From CAIYTF01 sp963664845 (lineage in GTDB: Bacteria > Bacteroidota > Ignavibacteria > Ignavibacteriales > Ignavibacteriaceae): 64,000 nt of DNA. The stretch lies in the NCBI GenBank assembly GCA_963664845.1, contig OY761615.1:3658001-3722000 (forward strand), in the 5' to 3' direction. Both the position numbers and the translations under genes were made by a program. A model generated the notes under the pieces. The model did no database searches and was not told where the DNA came from. It saw nothing but the letters and a program-made list of their open reading frames with translations. Below, piece after piece: positions 36,850 to 45,094 of this stretch (positions within the stretch are counted from its first letter, which is position 1; every line of letters begins with the position of its first letter).

Positions 36850-37071
36850 TCAGGAAATAGCATTCATTGGGCAAATATCCAAACACAAAAAGGATTTGCT
36901 GACGCCTTTGCACTTGGTGCACAGGTCGTTGACAATATAATAGGTCTTTTTTGAGAGGGGAGGATAGGAGACAGACGCAATTTTATATTGCGAATTATAT
37001 TTGAATATGGCTTTTGCGGGGCATTCCAATTGGCATGCACCGCAGTTAATACAATTATCGTTGATCTGCAT
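36850..37071 (-). CDS. 2[4Fe-4S] ferredoxin-type protein
   Basis: A 73-residue ferredoxin with two clusters. The first binding set is C7-x2-C10-x2-C13-x3-C17-P in INCGACQLECP. The second is C51-x2-C54-x8-C63-x3-C67-P, with the 8-residue spacing of the Chromatium-type (Alvin) ferredoxins. It carries low-potential electrons. It lies 15 bases downstream of the small heme-copper-oxidase-like gene on the same strand and is probably cotranscribed from the promoter near 37620. Its redox partners are unknown; the hydrogenase or a reductase are candidates. Confidence 0.9.
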   Translation of the reverse strand: MQINDNCINCGACQLECPAKAIFKYNSQYKIASVSYPPLSKKTYYIVNDLCTKCKGVSKSFLCLDICPMNAIS

Positions 37072-37086
37072 TGTTATGCACCTCTG

Positions 37087-37542
37087 CTAAAATTTTTCAC
37101 CATTCGCCTCACGCAACTGACTTCCAACGGCCCTGATCCTTCCCCATATGGAATAAAAGAACAATATCATGGCACATACCTGAAGCAGTGAAAACAGGGA
37201 AATGGCGTAGTGCAGATAGAGCGAAACGATCAGCGCGGAACTTATCTCAGTAATAAAGCGCAGAGTTGTGGACGCCGTGAGCAACCAATATACTATACGT
37301 ATCAGGTCGGGGTTATAGTTTTTATCATCCTTGGCGGGGCGCGGGAAGAACCACAGTGCAACCCCCATGATCATCATCATGACAGAGCCAACAAGAATAA
37401 TATGCGTATGTGCCGAAATGAGTGCTCCGGGGTAACCGGAGTTAAACACATTGGCCGAAAAGGACATATACAGTCCGGTCAATACTCCGGTTACAAGGAA
37501 TATAATGCTCGTTTTAATAAAGTAGCGGACAGTAGTAAACAT
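37087..37542 (-). CDS. Small heme-copper-oxidase subunit I-like membrane protein
   Basis: A 151-residue protein with four membrane helices (about 10-28, 44-66, 83-104, 112-130). The segment SAHTHIILVGSVMMMIMGVALWFFP with H45 and H47 resembles the heme-ligand region of CcoN/NorB, but a full subunit I has twelve helices, so this is a stand-alone fragment-like module. Such short proteins occur in Bacteroidota and may bind heme or sense gases. It is the first gene of a two-gene unit with a ferredoxin and is preceded by a perfect FNR-like palindrome. A nitric-oxide or oxygen-related role is inference. Confidence 0.7.
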   Translation of the reverse strand: MFTTVRYFIKTSIIFLVTGVLTGLYMSFSANVFNSGYPGALISAHTHIILVGSVMMMIMGVALWFFPRPAKDDKNYNPDLIRIVYWLLTASTTLRFITEISSALIVSLYLHYAISLFSLLQVCAMILFFYSIWGRIRAVGSQLREANGEKF

Positions 37543-37655
37543 GGCATTGCCGTTTTATGTATGCAAAATAAGTATACCACCGGCTGGTCCGGCTCTCCGG
37601 ATATTCAGTCCGTGTTTTGTATAACGCAATATAGAATGCGAAGGCTGTGCTATCC

Positions 37656-37669
37656 TTGACTTAAGTCAA
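37656..37669 (-). promoter_or_regulatory. FNR/HcpR-type operator TTGACTTAAGTCAA
   Basis: A perfect 14-base palindrome, TTGAC-N4-GTCAA, 114 bases before the start of the membrane-protein/ferredoxin pair. A TATATT hexamer on the minus strand (37628-37633) would be a -10 box if transcription starts near 37621, which places the palindrome at about -41.5, the class II activator position. The Crp/Fnr gene just beyond (37681-38412) has the ExxSR recognition helix expected for such half-sites. Confidence 0.7.
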
Positions 37670-37680
37670 AAGCGAGAGAA

Positions 37681-38412
37681 TTATTTTGTAAGTGCTTTGA
37701 GCCTGTTGTAATCGAGAATCGTGATAGTCTTGCCTTCAACTGCGATAATTCCTTCATCCTGAAGCTTTTTAAATGTTCTTGAAAGCGTTTCAGTAATGGT
37801 ACCAAGATAGCCGGCCAAAGTTGCTTTCAACATGCTCAACGTTATCGACCTCTGGCTGTCCTTTTGAGATGGAGATTCTTCCAGTTCCATGATGAGATAA
37901 TTTGCAAGTCTCGCGGTTACCTCATTTGTGGTAATACTCTCAAGGCGAGTGGTCAGTTCACGAAGTTTCTTTGCAAACCCTGTAATTATCTTGAAATAGA
38001 TTTGCGGGTGGGCTTCAATGAAGCGGATGAAATCATCTTTTGGGATAAAAAACACTATGCTCTCCTCCAGGGCCTGCGCACTGACCGGGTAGTGTTTCAA
38101 CTGTTCAAAGAGTGGTACCTCGGCAAACGGATCAAAAGGCCGCACCAGGTGAACTATTGATTCCTTCCCGTCGGGTGAAAGCGTATATACCTTAATCCGG
38201 CCTTTGAGCACCAGGTAAAACCCCGTGTAAACGTCTCCCTGAAGAAAAATAGGTTCATGCTTTTTCAGGCGTTTTACGCTGCTGAATCCCGATATTTGCC
38301 TGAGTTCGCTCACTTCAAATTGGGAAAAAAGCGGAACGTTTAGTAAGGTAATGCTTTTATTTGGCTGTGGCTCTTTGAGATTCGCTGACAGTTTAGACAA
38401 TCTGTTTCCCAT
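37681..38412 (-). CDS. Crp/Fnr-family transcription regulator
   Basis: A 243-residue regulator with a cyclic-nucleotide-binding-type beta-roll (about 25-140: FLQGDVYTGFYLVLKGRIKV), a dimerisation helix and a winged helix with LAGYLGTITETLSRTFKKL. There are no N-terminal cysteines, so it is not an oxygen-sensing [4Fe-4S] FNR. The phosphate-binding cassette (FAEVPLFEQLKHYPVSA) lacks the Arg-Ser/Thr-Ala of cAMP binders. The E-x-L-S-R recognition helix fits a TTGAC-N4-GTCAA operator like the one 12 bases beyond its stop. The effector may be a heme ligand such as NO or CO, or another redox signal. It overlaps the upstream VOC gene by 20 bases. Confidence 0.9.
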   Translation of the reverse strand: MGNRLSKLSANLKEPQPNKSITLLNVPLFSQFEVSELRQISGFSSVKRLKKHEPIFLQGDVYTGFYLVLKGRIKVYTLSPDGKESIVHLVRPFDPFAEVPLFEQLKHYPVSAQALEESIVFFIPKDDFIRFIEAHPQIYFKIITGFAKKLRELTTRLESITTNEVTARLANYLIMELEESPSQKDSQRSITLSMLKATLAGYLGTITETLSRTFKKLQDEGIIAVEGKTITILDYNRLKALTK

Positions 38413-38725
38413 CTGTTTGAATAAATTCTATAGGGGCACCGTTCTCTTCGATAAAAGCGACAAGTGTGCCTTCCGAAGGGCTGTTCGGCTCAATTATTAC
38501 TTTTTTGCCCTTAATTGCTTCATATACATCATCAACCAGAAAGGCTACATGTGGAACATTTTTTACGATTTCCGGAAGATTGCACCCTTCCTCATATCGC
38601 ATCCATTCTATACCGTATTCGCTTTGTTCATATCCGGAGTGGTAGATCTTGTGATCAGGTAAATATTGTTCTCCGGGTTTTGATTCCCTGGTGGGAATAC
38701 CCAGATGATGATACTTTAAATTCAT
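38393..38725 (-). CDS. VOC-superfamily (glyoxalase-like) protein
   Basis: A 110-residue protein beginning MNLKYHHLGIPTRE and ending with GAPIEFIQTDG, the beta-alpha-beta-beta-beta edges of the vicinal-oxygen-chelate fold. His7 and the late Glu are in positions usual for metal ligands. The middle segment VPHVAFLVDDVYEAIKGKKV is the second module. The catalysed reaction is unknown; such stand-alone proteins are often lyases, isomerases or dioxygenases, or ligand-binding proteins. It is cotranscribed with the Crp/Fnr gene, which starts within its end, so it could modify or bind the regulator's signal molecule. Confidence 0.8.
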   Translation of the reverse strand: MNLKYHHLGIPTRESKPGEQYLPDHKIYHSGYEQSEYGIEWMRYEEGCNLPEIVKNVPHVAFLVDDVYEAIKGKKVIIEPNSPSEGTLVAFIEENGAPIEFIQTDGKQIV

Positions 38726-38843
38726 CGGTCAAGTTCCTGAATTAGTCAATAGTTATGTTATTATGCCAAAAGGTGCTGCCAGCCATTATCAAATTCTATA
38801 CTTTTAATCAATGAAACCATAAAAATCAGCTTGATCATTGGCA

Positions 38844-40301
38844 CTACTTCAGAAGAACAATTGCCCGTGTTTCAATTGCATCATTTACTTGCAGTCGTAA
38901 AAAATACGTGCCGCTTGCAAGATCGTTCGCAGAAAGATGCAGCGTTTTACTGCCGCTCTCCTGCCATTGGTGAACAATTCCTTTTACCCGTTTCCCGCTA
39001 ACATCATACAGAGACAGATTAACAATTCCAGCGGTTGTAAGTTTGTATTCAACAGTTGTCATTCCATTAAAAGGATTTGGATAGCACGGCTTAAGCGAAA
39101 ACTTCTTGTCTTGTGGCGCCGTTGTGCCTTCGACATGCGATGGTCCATTAGGTAATAGCGAAATGAGCATTGAGTCGAGCGTTGCCCGCCACAAACCCCA
39201 ACTGTGCCCTTCCGGACGTTCCAGCCAGTCGAATTTAAAACCGTGTAATTTCAACGAGTCTCTGAATGGGCGCATCCAGGTATAAGTTTCCTCAAAAGTG
39301 CCCCAGGCTGAATAATATTGCACGTCTTTTGGCGGCGCGGGCAGAATCAGATTGAGAACCTCGTTATTGTTGGCATAAAAAGCGGGGGAATGAAGTCCGC
39401 AAATGCCGAATACATCGGGATGGTTATAAACGATCAATGCAGAGATATTGGCCCCATAAGACGTGCCTATCACTACCCTGTGTCGGGGCGATTTAATTGT
39501 ATGATAGTTGGCATCAATATAGGGAACCAGTTCGTTAACAATGAAAAGCCGGTAAGCATTTCGCTTTGAGCCGGCATACTCTTCGGTCCGGTTAATCGGC
39601 TGTATGAAAACACCAATAGCAGGTACGATCTTATTGCTGTCCAGTAAATTTTCAATTACGTTCTGAGCGCTTCCCAAGCTCAAGTATTCCTGTCCATCGT
39701 GAAAATAAACTGACGGATACATTTGTGCACCTATACTGTTATAACCTGGAGGCAAATAGATATAAAGCTGATAGGTGGCTGAAAGGTTTGTGCTATATAT
39801 GGTCTTATTTATGATCGTTCCCCGCGGGGCACCGCGCAGATTTATTGCCCATGGCTGCACATATTCCGGCATGGCAAGCTCTGAATTGGGGCCATATCCC
39901 CCGGAACAGGTGTGTGAATTTAAGGGGTCAAGTATATAGTTATTCGTCGGAATAATAAATTTATAATCGAGCCGGGCATTCAAGGGAAAGGGAGCGGAAT
40001 AGTAGAACAGGTTCGTCCCCGCAAGCTTGGTCATAGATGTGGTTATTCCCCAGGAATTAAAGTCCCCGGTCACAACTGCTGAGGCCGCAGTTCCCTGATA
40101 CAGGAACGATGCGACGTTTCCGTTGACGACCGGTCCCCCTCCTGCTTGCTTCACTTTTGTGATAAAGCTGTCAACCATTGCCTGTCTGGTTGTGCTGCTG
40201 GATATGGGTGCAATATCCGATAAAAATCTTTGAAAGTCGGGTTGTGCAAAGATCATTTGTTGAGCTGTGATCAGAATTATAATGTAAAGATATTTCTTCA
40301 T
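38844..40301 (-). CDS. Secreted Fes-type esterase with T9SS sorting tail
   Basis: A 485-residue exported protein. A signal peptide ends near residue 19 (IFAQ). Residues about 60-140 form an early-set/CBM48-like beta-sandwich (ASAVVTGDFNSWG...YKFIIPTNNYILDPLN). The esterase D/enterochelin-esterase-like alpha/beta-hydrolase domain (about 170-400) has PSVYFHDGQEYL, NELVPYIDANYHT, the nucleophile elbow GTSYGAN and GHSWGLWR with the catalytic His. Residues about 405-485 are a type IX sorting domain with PCYPNPFNGMT and ASGTYFLRLQ. It is expected on the cell surface; the substrate may be a polysaccharide ester or siderophore-like compound. Confidence 0.88.
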   Translation of the reverse strand: MKKYLYIIILITAQQMIFAQPDFQRFLSDIAPISSSTTRQAMVDSFITKVKQAGGGPVVNGNVASFLYQGTAASAVVTGDFNSWGITTSMTKLAGTNLFYYSAPFPLNARLDYKFIIPTNNYILDPLNSHTCSGGYGPNSELAMPEYVQPWAINLRGAPRGTIINKTIYSTNLSATYQLYIYLPPGYNSIGAQMYPSVYFHDGQEYLSLGSAQNVIENLLDSNKIVPAIGVFIQPINRTEEYAGSKRNAYRLFIVNELVPYIDANYHTIKSPRHRVVIGTSYGANISALIVYNHPDVFGICGLHSPAFYANNNEVLNLILPAPPKDVQYYSAWGTFEETYTWMRPFRDSLKLHGFKFDWLERPEGHSWGLWRATLDSMLISLLPNGPSHVEGTTAPQDKKFSLKPCYPNPFNGMTTVEYKLTTAGIVNLSLYDVSGKRVKGIVHQWQESGSKTLHLSANDLASGTYFLRLQVNDAIETRAIVLLK

Positions 40302-40515
40302 AGTGCTTACGTTTTATGATAGCTAAAGTTAGGGTGAAAATTTGTCTGACACAAATACATTATTGCGGGCTTTCCCTTAATAGCGGAGGCAATTTTACCT
40401 TCGCTAAGTCGAAAGATAATTAGTGCATAGTTTGCGTTGATTCCTGACTTTTATTACAATCCTTTTCATAAAATCTTGGTAAATTTGTTTTGCGAAACAA
40501 AAAATATAGATAAAA

Positions 40516-41268
40516 ATGAACAGCAACATAGCCGAAGCGCTCAACTTGAAATCACATCCGGTGGCAATCATTCTAACAGATACCAGGCCTGATGAGGCCA
40601 TCCAATTCAAGGAAGGGGGCTGGGGCTGCGTTGCCAACATGATGATAGCTGCAAGCAAGGGTAAGACGGCCGTGTTCGACCGGAAAACATTCGGTTGCCA
40701 GGGTGGTGGTACAGGGCTGGGTTTTGGTAATTGCTACACAACCTTGCCCATTCATAAATTCCTGTCAACGGGATTCGATGAGTACGTTTATAGTGACGGT
40801 CAAACGGTTGCCGGACGGGAAGGTGAATTCTATTGCAAGAGTCCTGAAAAAGCGCTCGAATGGGTAGAAGGCATGCCCATGCGCGAAGTGCCTGCCCGGT
40901 ATGTTATGTTTAAGCCACTCGGTAAGGTTTCTGATGGGGAGGCCATTTCTTCGGTCCTTTATTTCGTAAACCCGGACCAACTGTCTGCATTGGTAGTGCT
41001 GGCGAATTACAACAGTGGGAAATATGATAGTGTAATGGCCCCGTTCTGCGCTGGTTGTCAGTCGCTGCTCTTCGGTTATCAGGAGAATGAACGCGAAAAC
41101 CCACGTGCGACAATTGGCTTTTTCGATATAACCGTCCGACGGTATGTTGACAAGGATTTACTGTCGTTCACCATACCCAACAAGCTGTTCCTGGAAATGG
41201 AAGCAAATGTTGAGGAAAGCTTTCTGAAGCGTAACCCGCATTGGGAGCAACTGCTGAAGAGGAACTAG
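40516..41268 (+). CDS. DUF169 family protein
   Basis: A 250-residue soluble protein of the DUF169 group. Characteristic segments are LKSHPVAIILTD near the start, GGWGCVANMMIAASKGKTAVFDRKTFGCQGGGTGLGFG, and a late GCQSLLFGY. Conserved cysteines (about residues 37, 58, 75, 178, 181) might bind a metal or cluster, but the family has no established function. It is divergent from the esterase and converges with the hydrogenase cluster, from which it is separated by a terminator. DUF169 proteins are frequent in anaerobes. Confidence 0.85.
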   Translation: MNSNIAEALNLKSHPVAIILTDTRPDEAIQFKEGGWGCVANMMIAASKGKTAVFDRKTFGCQGGGTGLGFGNCYTTLPIHKFLSTGFDEYVYSDGQTVAGREGEFYCKSPEKALEWVEGMPMREVPARYVMFKPLGKVSDGEAISSVLYFVNPDQLSALVVLANYNSGKYDSVMAPFCAGCQSLLFGYQENERENPRATIGFFDITVRRYVDKDLLSFTIPNKLFLEMEANVEESFLKRNPHWEQLLKRN

Positions 41269-41316
41269 TTAATAACATTTTCATCAGCAAATGGTCTGGC
41301 AGGGATTTATAATGCA

Positions 41317-41347
41317 TAAAAAAAAGCCGTCCATCACTGAACGGCTC
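41317..41347 (-). terminator. Rho-independent terminator of hydCBA
   Basis: On the minus strand AGCCGT and ACGGCT (41325-41330 and 41341-41346 in window coordinates) form a GC-rich hairpin with a 10-base loop, followed by a run of seven T residues (41318-41324). It lies 20 bases beyond the hydA stop. The same stem with A/T flanks could weakly serve the convergent DUF169 gene. Confidence 0.85.
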
Positions 41348-41366
41348 TAAAATTTAATTAAAAAAA

Positions 41367-43082
41367 TTATTTCTTTCTATTGTGGTAGGAAGTATGCAAT
41401 ATCTCATGACTTACATGACTCCCGGGTTCCACGAAGAATTCTTTATATAACGTCTTGATGGATTCGTTTTCATACGAACGGCGATGACTCGATTTTTTAT
41501 CGATCTCGTAAAGTGTTTTCATCCGCTGAATAACCTTATCAGTTTTTTGATGAATGGGCTGACCGCCGCCGTTTATACAGCCACCCGGGCAGGCCATCAC
41601 TTCGATGAAGTGATATTTTGAGGTTCCGTTGCGTAAGTCGTTCAGCACTTCTGGAACATTACCGATACCGTTTACAACGGCAACATTAATAACGGTTCCG
41701 TTAATATCAATGCTGGCTTCCTTAACGCCCTCAGCACCTCGTATGGCACTCAATTCCATATTCTCAAGATGCTCGCCGGTCAAGCTGTGATATGCTGTCC
41801 GCAATGCAGCTTCCATAACACCGCCAGATGCACCGAAAATCGCGGCAGCTCCGGTCGACTCTCCGAGCGGATCGTCAAACTTACCGTCGTTCAGGTCTTC
41901 AAAATCAATACCGGCAACTTCAAAAAAGCGTACCAGTTCGCGTGTCGTGATAACCGCGTCAACATCCGGCAATGAGTGTTCACTTAATTCCGAACGTGAA
42001 GCTTCGAATTTTTTAACAGTGCAAGGCATAACCGACACAACAAATACATCATTCGGATTGATGCCCAGTTTTTTTGCATAATAGGTCTTCAGAACTGCGC
42101 CTTCCATTTCGTGCGGTGATTTGCACGAGGAGACATATTTCAGCAGATCGGGGTAGTTGGTTTCGATGTATTTAACCCAACCCGGGCAGCAGCTCGTGAA
42201 CATCGGCAGCGGTTCATTATTGGTGATCCGGTGTATCAGTTCGTTGGCTTCTTCCCATATGGTCAAATCGGCTGCAAAATTCGTGTCAAATACTTTTTTG
42301 AAACCTAAACGGCGGAGGCCGGTTACCATTTTGCCGGTGACATCCGTGCCAAGCGGCATATTGTATTCTTCGCCTAAGGTTGCACGTACTGCCGGAGCCA
42401 CCTGGACTATTGTATATTTCGTTTTTGACTCAAGAGCAGTTGAAACGGATTTCACGCTGCTGTTCTCGCGAAGAGCGGCAGTAGGGCAAACCAAAACGCA
42501 TTGCCCGCAAAGTATGCAATCGCTGACGTTCAGTCCTTTATTGTATGGAGTAGTAACGATGCTCTTGAAACCGCGGTTCACAAAGTCAATTGCGCCGATT
42601 TTCTGGATTTCGTTGCAAACGCGAACGCATCTGCCGCAAAGAATACACTTGGCCGGGTCACGTTCGAGTGATGGGCTGGAAACATCAACATGATGTTGTT
42701 TCGATTCACCATGAAAACGGTGTTCGCGCAATCCATATCGTTCTGCCAGCGTCTGCAATTCACAATTTCTATTGCGAACACACACCAGGCAATCCTGTGG
42801 GTGATCTTCAACCAGCAGTTCCACTATCGTTTTGCGTGCTCGCCGTACGCGTTGCGAATTTGTTTCGACATTCATTCCTTCGCTGACGGGATACGCACAA
42901 GAGGGCACCAAACCACGCATTCCATCAACTTCAACCGAACAAATCCGGCAGGCGCCGCTTGGAATAAGATCTTTCATGTGACAGAGCGTAGGTATCGAAA
43001 TACCTACTGATTTAGCCGCTTCCAGGATGGTCATCCCTTCTTCAGCTTTTACTTGTAATTTATTAATTGTTAATTCTACCAT
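41367..43082 (-). CDS. hydA: [FeFe]-hydrogenase catalytic subunit of the HydABC complex
   Basis: A 571-residue group A [FeFe]-hydrogenase that makes or oxidises H2. Cluster sites in order: [2Fe-2S] C34, C45, C48, C62; His-ligated [4Fe-4S] H94, C98, C101, C107; two [4Fe-4S] at C146-C156 and C189-C199; and the H-cluster motifs TSCCPGW (296-302), MPCTVKKFE (352-360) and ACPGGCINGGG (about 497-507). The small-subunit-like C-terminus HEILHTSYHNRKK matches NAD(P)-linked enzymes. With HydB and HydC it forms an NADH-dependent, possibly electron-bifurcating complex. Maturases HydEFG are not in this window. The start is an ATG with a normal ferredoxin-like N-terminus. Confidence 0.95.
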   Translation of the reverse strand: MVELTINKLQVKAEEGMTILEAAKSVGISIPTLCHMKDLIPSGACRICSVEVDGMRGLVPSCAYPVSEGMNVETNSQRVRRARKTIVELLVEDHPQDCLVCVRNRNCELQTLAERYGLREHRFHGESKQHHVDVSSPSLERDPAKCILCGRCVRVCNEIQKIGAIDFVNRGFKSIVTTPYNKGLNVSDCILCGQCVLVCPTAALRENSSVKSVSTALESKTKYTIVQVAPAVRATLGEEYNMPLGTDVTGKMVTGLRRLGFKKVFDTNFAADLTIWEEANELIHRITNNEPLPMFTSCCPGWVKYIETNYPDLLKYVSSCKSPHEMEGAVLKTYYAKKLGINPNDVFVVSVMPCTVKKFEASRSELSEHSLPDVDAVITTRELVRFFEVAGIDFEDLNDGKFDDPLGESTGAAAIFGASGGVMEAALRTAYHSLTGEHLENMELSAIRGAEGVKEASIDINGTVINVAVVNGIGNVPEVLNDLRNGTSKYHFIEVMACPGGCINGGGQPIHQKTDKVIQRMKTLYEIDKKSSHRRSYENESIKTLYKEFFVEPGSHVSHEILHTSYHNRKK

Positions 43083-43108
43083 GATTTTCCTCGCTGATAT
43101 TCAATTCG

Positions 43109-45094
43109 TTAGTTGATGTTCACGGCGTCGAATCTGCACGCTTCGAAGCACATTCCGCATTTGACACACTTATCTTCCACGATGTAATGTGCATGACCCT
43201 TCTCGCCCAGGATCGCCTGGTCAGAGCATTTGCGCACGCAGACACCGCAGCCGGTGCATTTGCTGTTGTCGATTGTGTATATCAGCAATTCTTTGCAGAC
43301 ACCTGACGAACATTTACGTTCGTACAAGTGTTCTTCGTATTCTGCCCGGAAATATTGCAACCCCGAGAGAACAGGGTTAGGGGCAGATTGTCCCAATCCG
43401 CATAGTGACGTATCACGGATAACACCCGCCAAACGCTGCAAATTGATCATTCCTTTAAAACGTTGTAATTGGTCACTCTTAGTTTTTGTGAACCGGTATG
43501 AAGTCGGAACGCGTTCGATAATTTCAAGCATCCGCTTGGTGCCTTCACGGCAGGGAACGCACTTCCCGCATGATTCATTCTGTATGAATGTGAGGAAGTA
43601 TCTTGCAATATCAACCATACAGGTGTCCTCATCCATAACAACAAAGCCACCTGAACCCATCATCGCACCAACTTCCTTGAGTGATTCGTAATCAACTTTG
43701 GTGTTAATAACACTTTCAGGAAGACATCCACCGGATGGTCCGCCGATCTGAACTGCTTTAAACCGTTTGCCGTTTGGTATACCGCCACCGATGTTAAACA
43801 CGACTTCATGAAGCGTTGTCCCCATCGGAACTTCAACGAGACCGGTATTGCGGATCTTACCGCTGAGTGCGAACACTTTTGTTCCTTTGCTCTTCTCCGT
43901 TCCAATTTTGGAGAACCATTCAGCGCCGTTTCCAATTATGGACGTGACGTTTGCGAATGACTCAACGTTGTTAATAACGGTCGGCATGCCGAACAATCCC
44001 GAAATAGCAGGGAATGGCGGGCGCGGTTTAGGCATACCGCGCTTACCTTCGATAGAGGCAATAAGTGCGGTTTCTTCACCGCATACAAAGGCACCAGCAC
44101 CTTTTTTAATCTTCAGATTAAAACTGAAGTCGCTGTTAAGAATGTTGTCACCAAGCAATCCATATTCTTTGCAGAGTTTGATTGCGTTGTTTAAGCGCTC
44201 AATTGCCAATGGGTATTCAGCGCGGCAGTAAATATATCCTTCAGAGGCGCCTATCGCGTAACCGGCAATGATCATGCCTTCAACAACACGGAACGGATCA
44301 CTTTCAAGCACTGATCTGTCCATAAAGGCACCCGGATCGCCTTCGTCAGCATTACAGACCAGGTATTTTTGGACGGACTTTTGTTTATAGGCCAGTTCCC
44401 ATTTTCTTCCTGTAGGGAAGCCGGCTCCGCCTCGTCCGCGCAACCCGCTCTGCAACACCTCGGTGATCACTTCAAACGGTTTCATACGTCTCAGTGCTTT
44501 GTCAATAGCTCCAAAACCACCCATCGCTATATACGCATCGATGGAGACGGGATTAATGACACCGCAATTTTTCAATACAATTTTCACCTGTTGTTTGAAG
44601 AACGGATCATCATTCAGCAACGGTATGTTCTTGGAATGAGGTTCATGTGCTCCAAGAAGTTTTTCGGTAAAAATATCTTTTTCAATTATTGTTTTTTGAA
44701 TCAGCTTTGCTACAATTTTAGGGGTTATTTCACAATACGACACCCGTGCTTCTCCGGGCAGTTTGATGTCAACAATAACTTCCCGGGCACAAAATCCTAT
44801 GCAGCCGGTTGGTTCAATAACCGCATCAATTTGCAGTTTGAGAAGCTCTGCGCGGATGGCTTCCTCAACTTTTTTTGCACCCGAGGCGAGTCCGCAGGTC
44901 CCCATACCGATGAAGATAATGGGCAATTCCTGTTCTTTATAGGTGAGTTTGTTGTTGAGGCTTAAATATTTGTCGCGGCATTCTTTATTGTGGTGGCAGA
45001 GGGGTCCTTCAATAGCACAACGGACGAAGAGATCACAGGGCTTGTCCTGCGTGTGCCAACATTCATCACAACATTTATCCAGGAACGTGTTCAT
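43109..45094 (-). CDS. hydB: HydB, NuoF-like NADH/FMN subunit of the hydrogenase
   Basis: A 661-residue flavin subunit. After an unusual Cys/His-rich N-terminal segment (residues 8-42), there is a thioredoxin-like [2Fe-2S] domain (about 55-140, IGMGTCGLASGAKK and TGCIGFCAREV). The NuoF core follows, with GLRGRGGAGFPTGRKW for NADH/FMN, CNADEGDPGAFMDRSVLE and GAGAFVCGEETALI, then the [4Fe-4S] site ESCGKCVPCREGTKRM and a C-terminal double [4Fe-4S] ferredoxin domain (CTGCGVCVRKC, CVKCGMCFEAC). It oxidises NADH or reduces NAD and exchanges electrons with HydA and HydC. It overlaps hydC by 4 bases and precedes hydA by 26. Confidence 0.94.
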   Translation of the reverse strand: MNTFLDKCCDECWHTQDKPCDLFVRCAIEGPLCHHNKECRDKYLSLNNKLTYKEQELPIIFIGMGTCGLASGAKKVEEAIRAELLKLQIDAVIEPTGCIGFCAREVIVDIKLPGEARVSYCEITPKIVAKLIQKTIIEKDIFTEKLLGAHEPHSKNIPLLNDDPFFKQQVKIVLKNCGVINPVSIDAYIAMGGFGAIDKALRRMKPFEVITEVLQSGLRGRGGAGFPTGRKWELAYKQKSVQKYLVCNADEGDPGAFMDRSVLESDPFRVVEGMIIAGYAIGASEGYIYCRAEYPLAIERLNNAIKLCKEYGLLGDNILNSDFSFNLKIKKGAGAFVCGEETALIASIEGKRGMPKPRPPFPAISGLFGMPTVINNVESFANVTSIIGNGAEWFSKIGTEKSKGTKVFALSGKIRNTGLVEVPMGTTLHEVVFNIGGGIPNGKRFKAVQIGGPSGGCLPESVINTKVDYESLKEVGAMMGSGGFVVMDEDTCMVDIARYFLTFIQNESCGKCVPCREGTKRMLEIIERVPTSYRFTKTKSDQLQRFKGMINLQRLAGVIRDTSLCGLGQSAPNPVLSGLQYFRAEYEEHLYERKCSSGVCKELLIYTIDNSKCTGCGVCVRKCSDQAILGEKGHAHYIVEDKCVKCGMCFEACRFDAVNIN

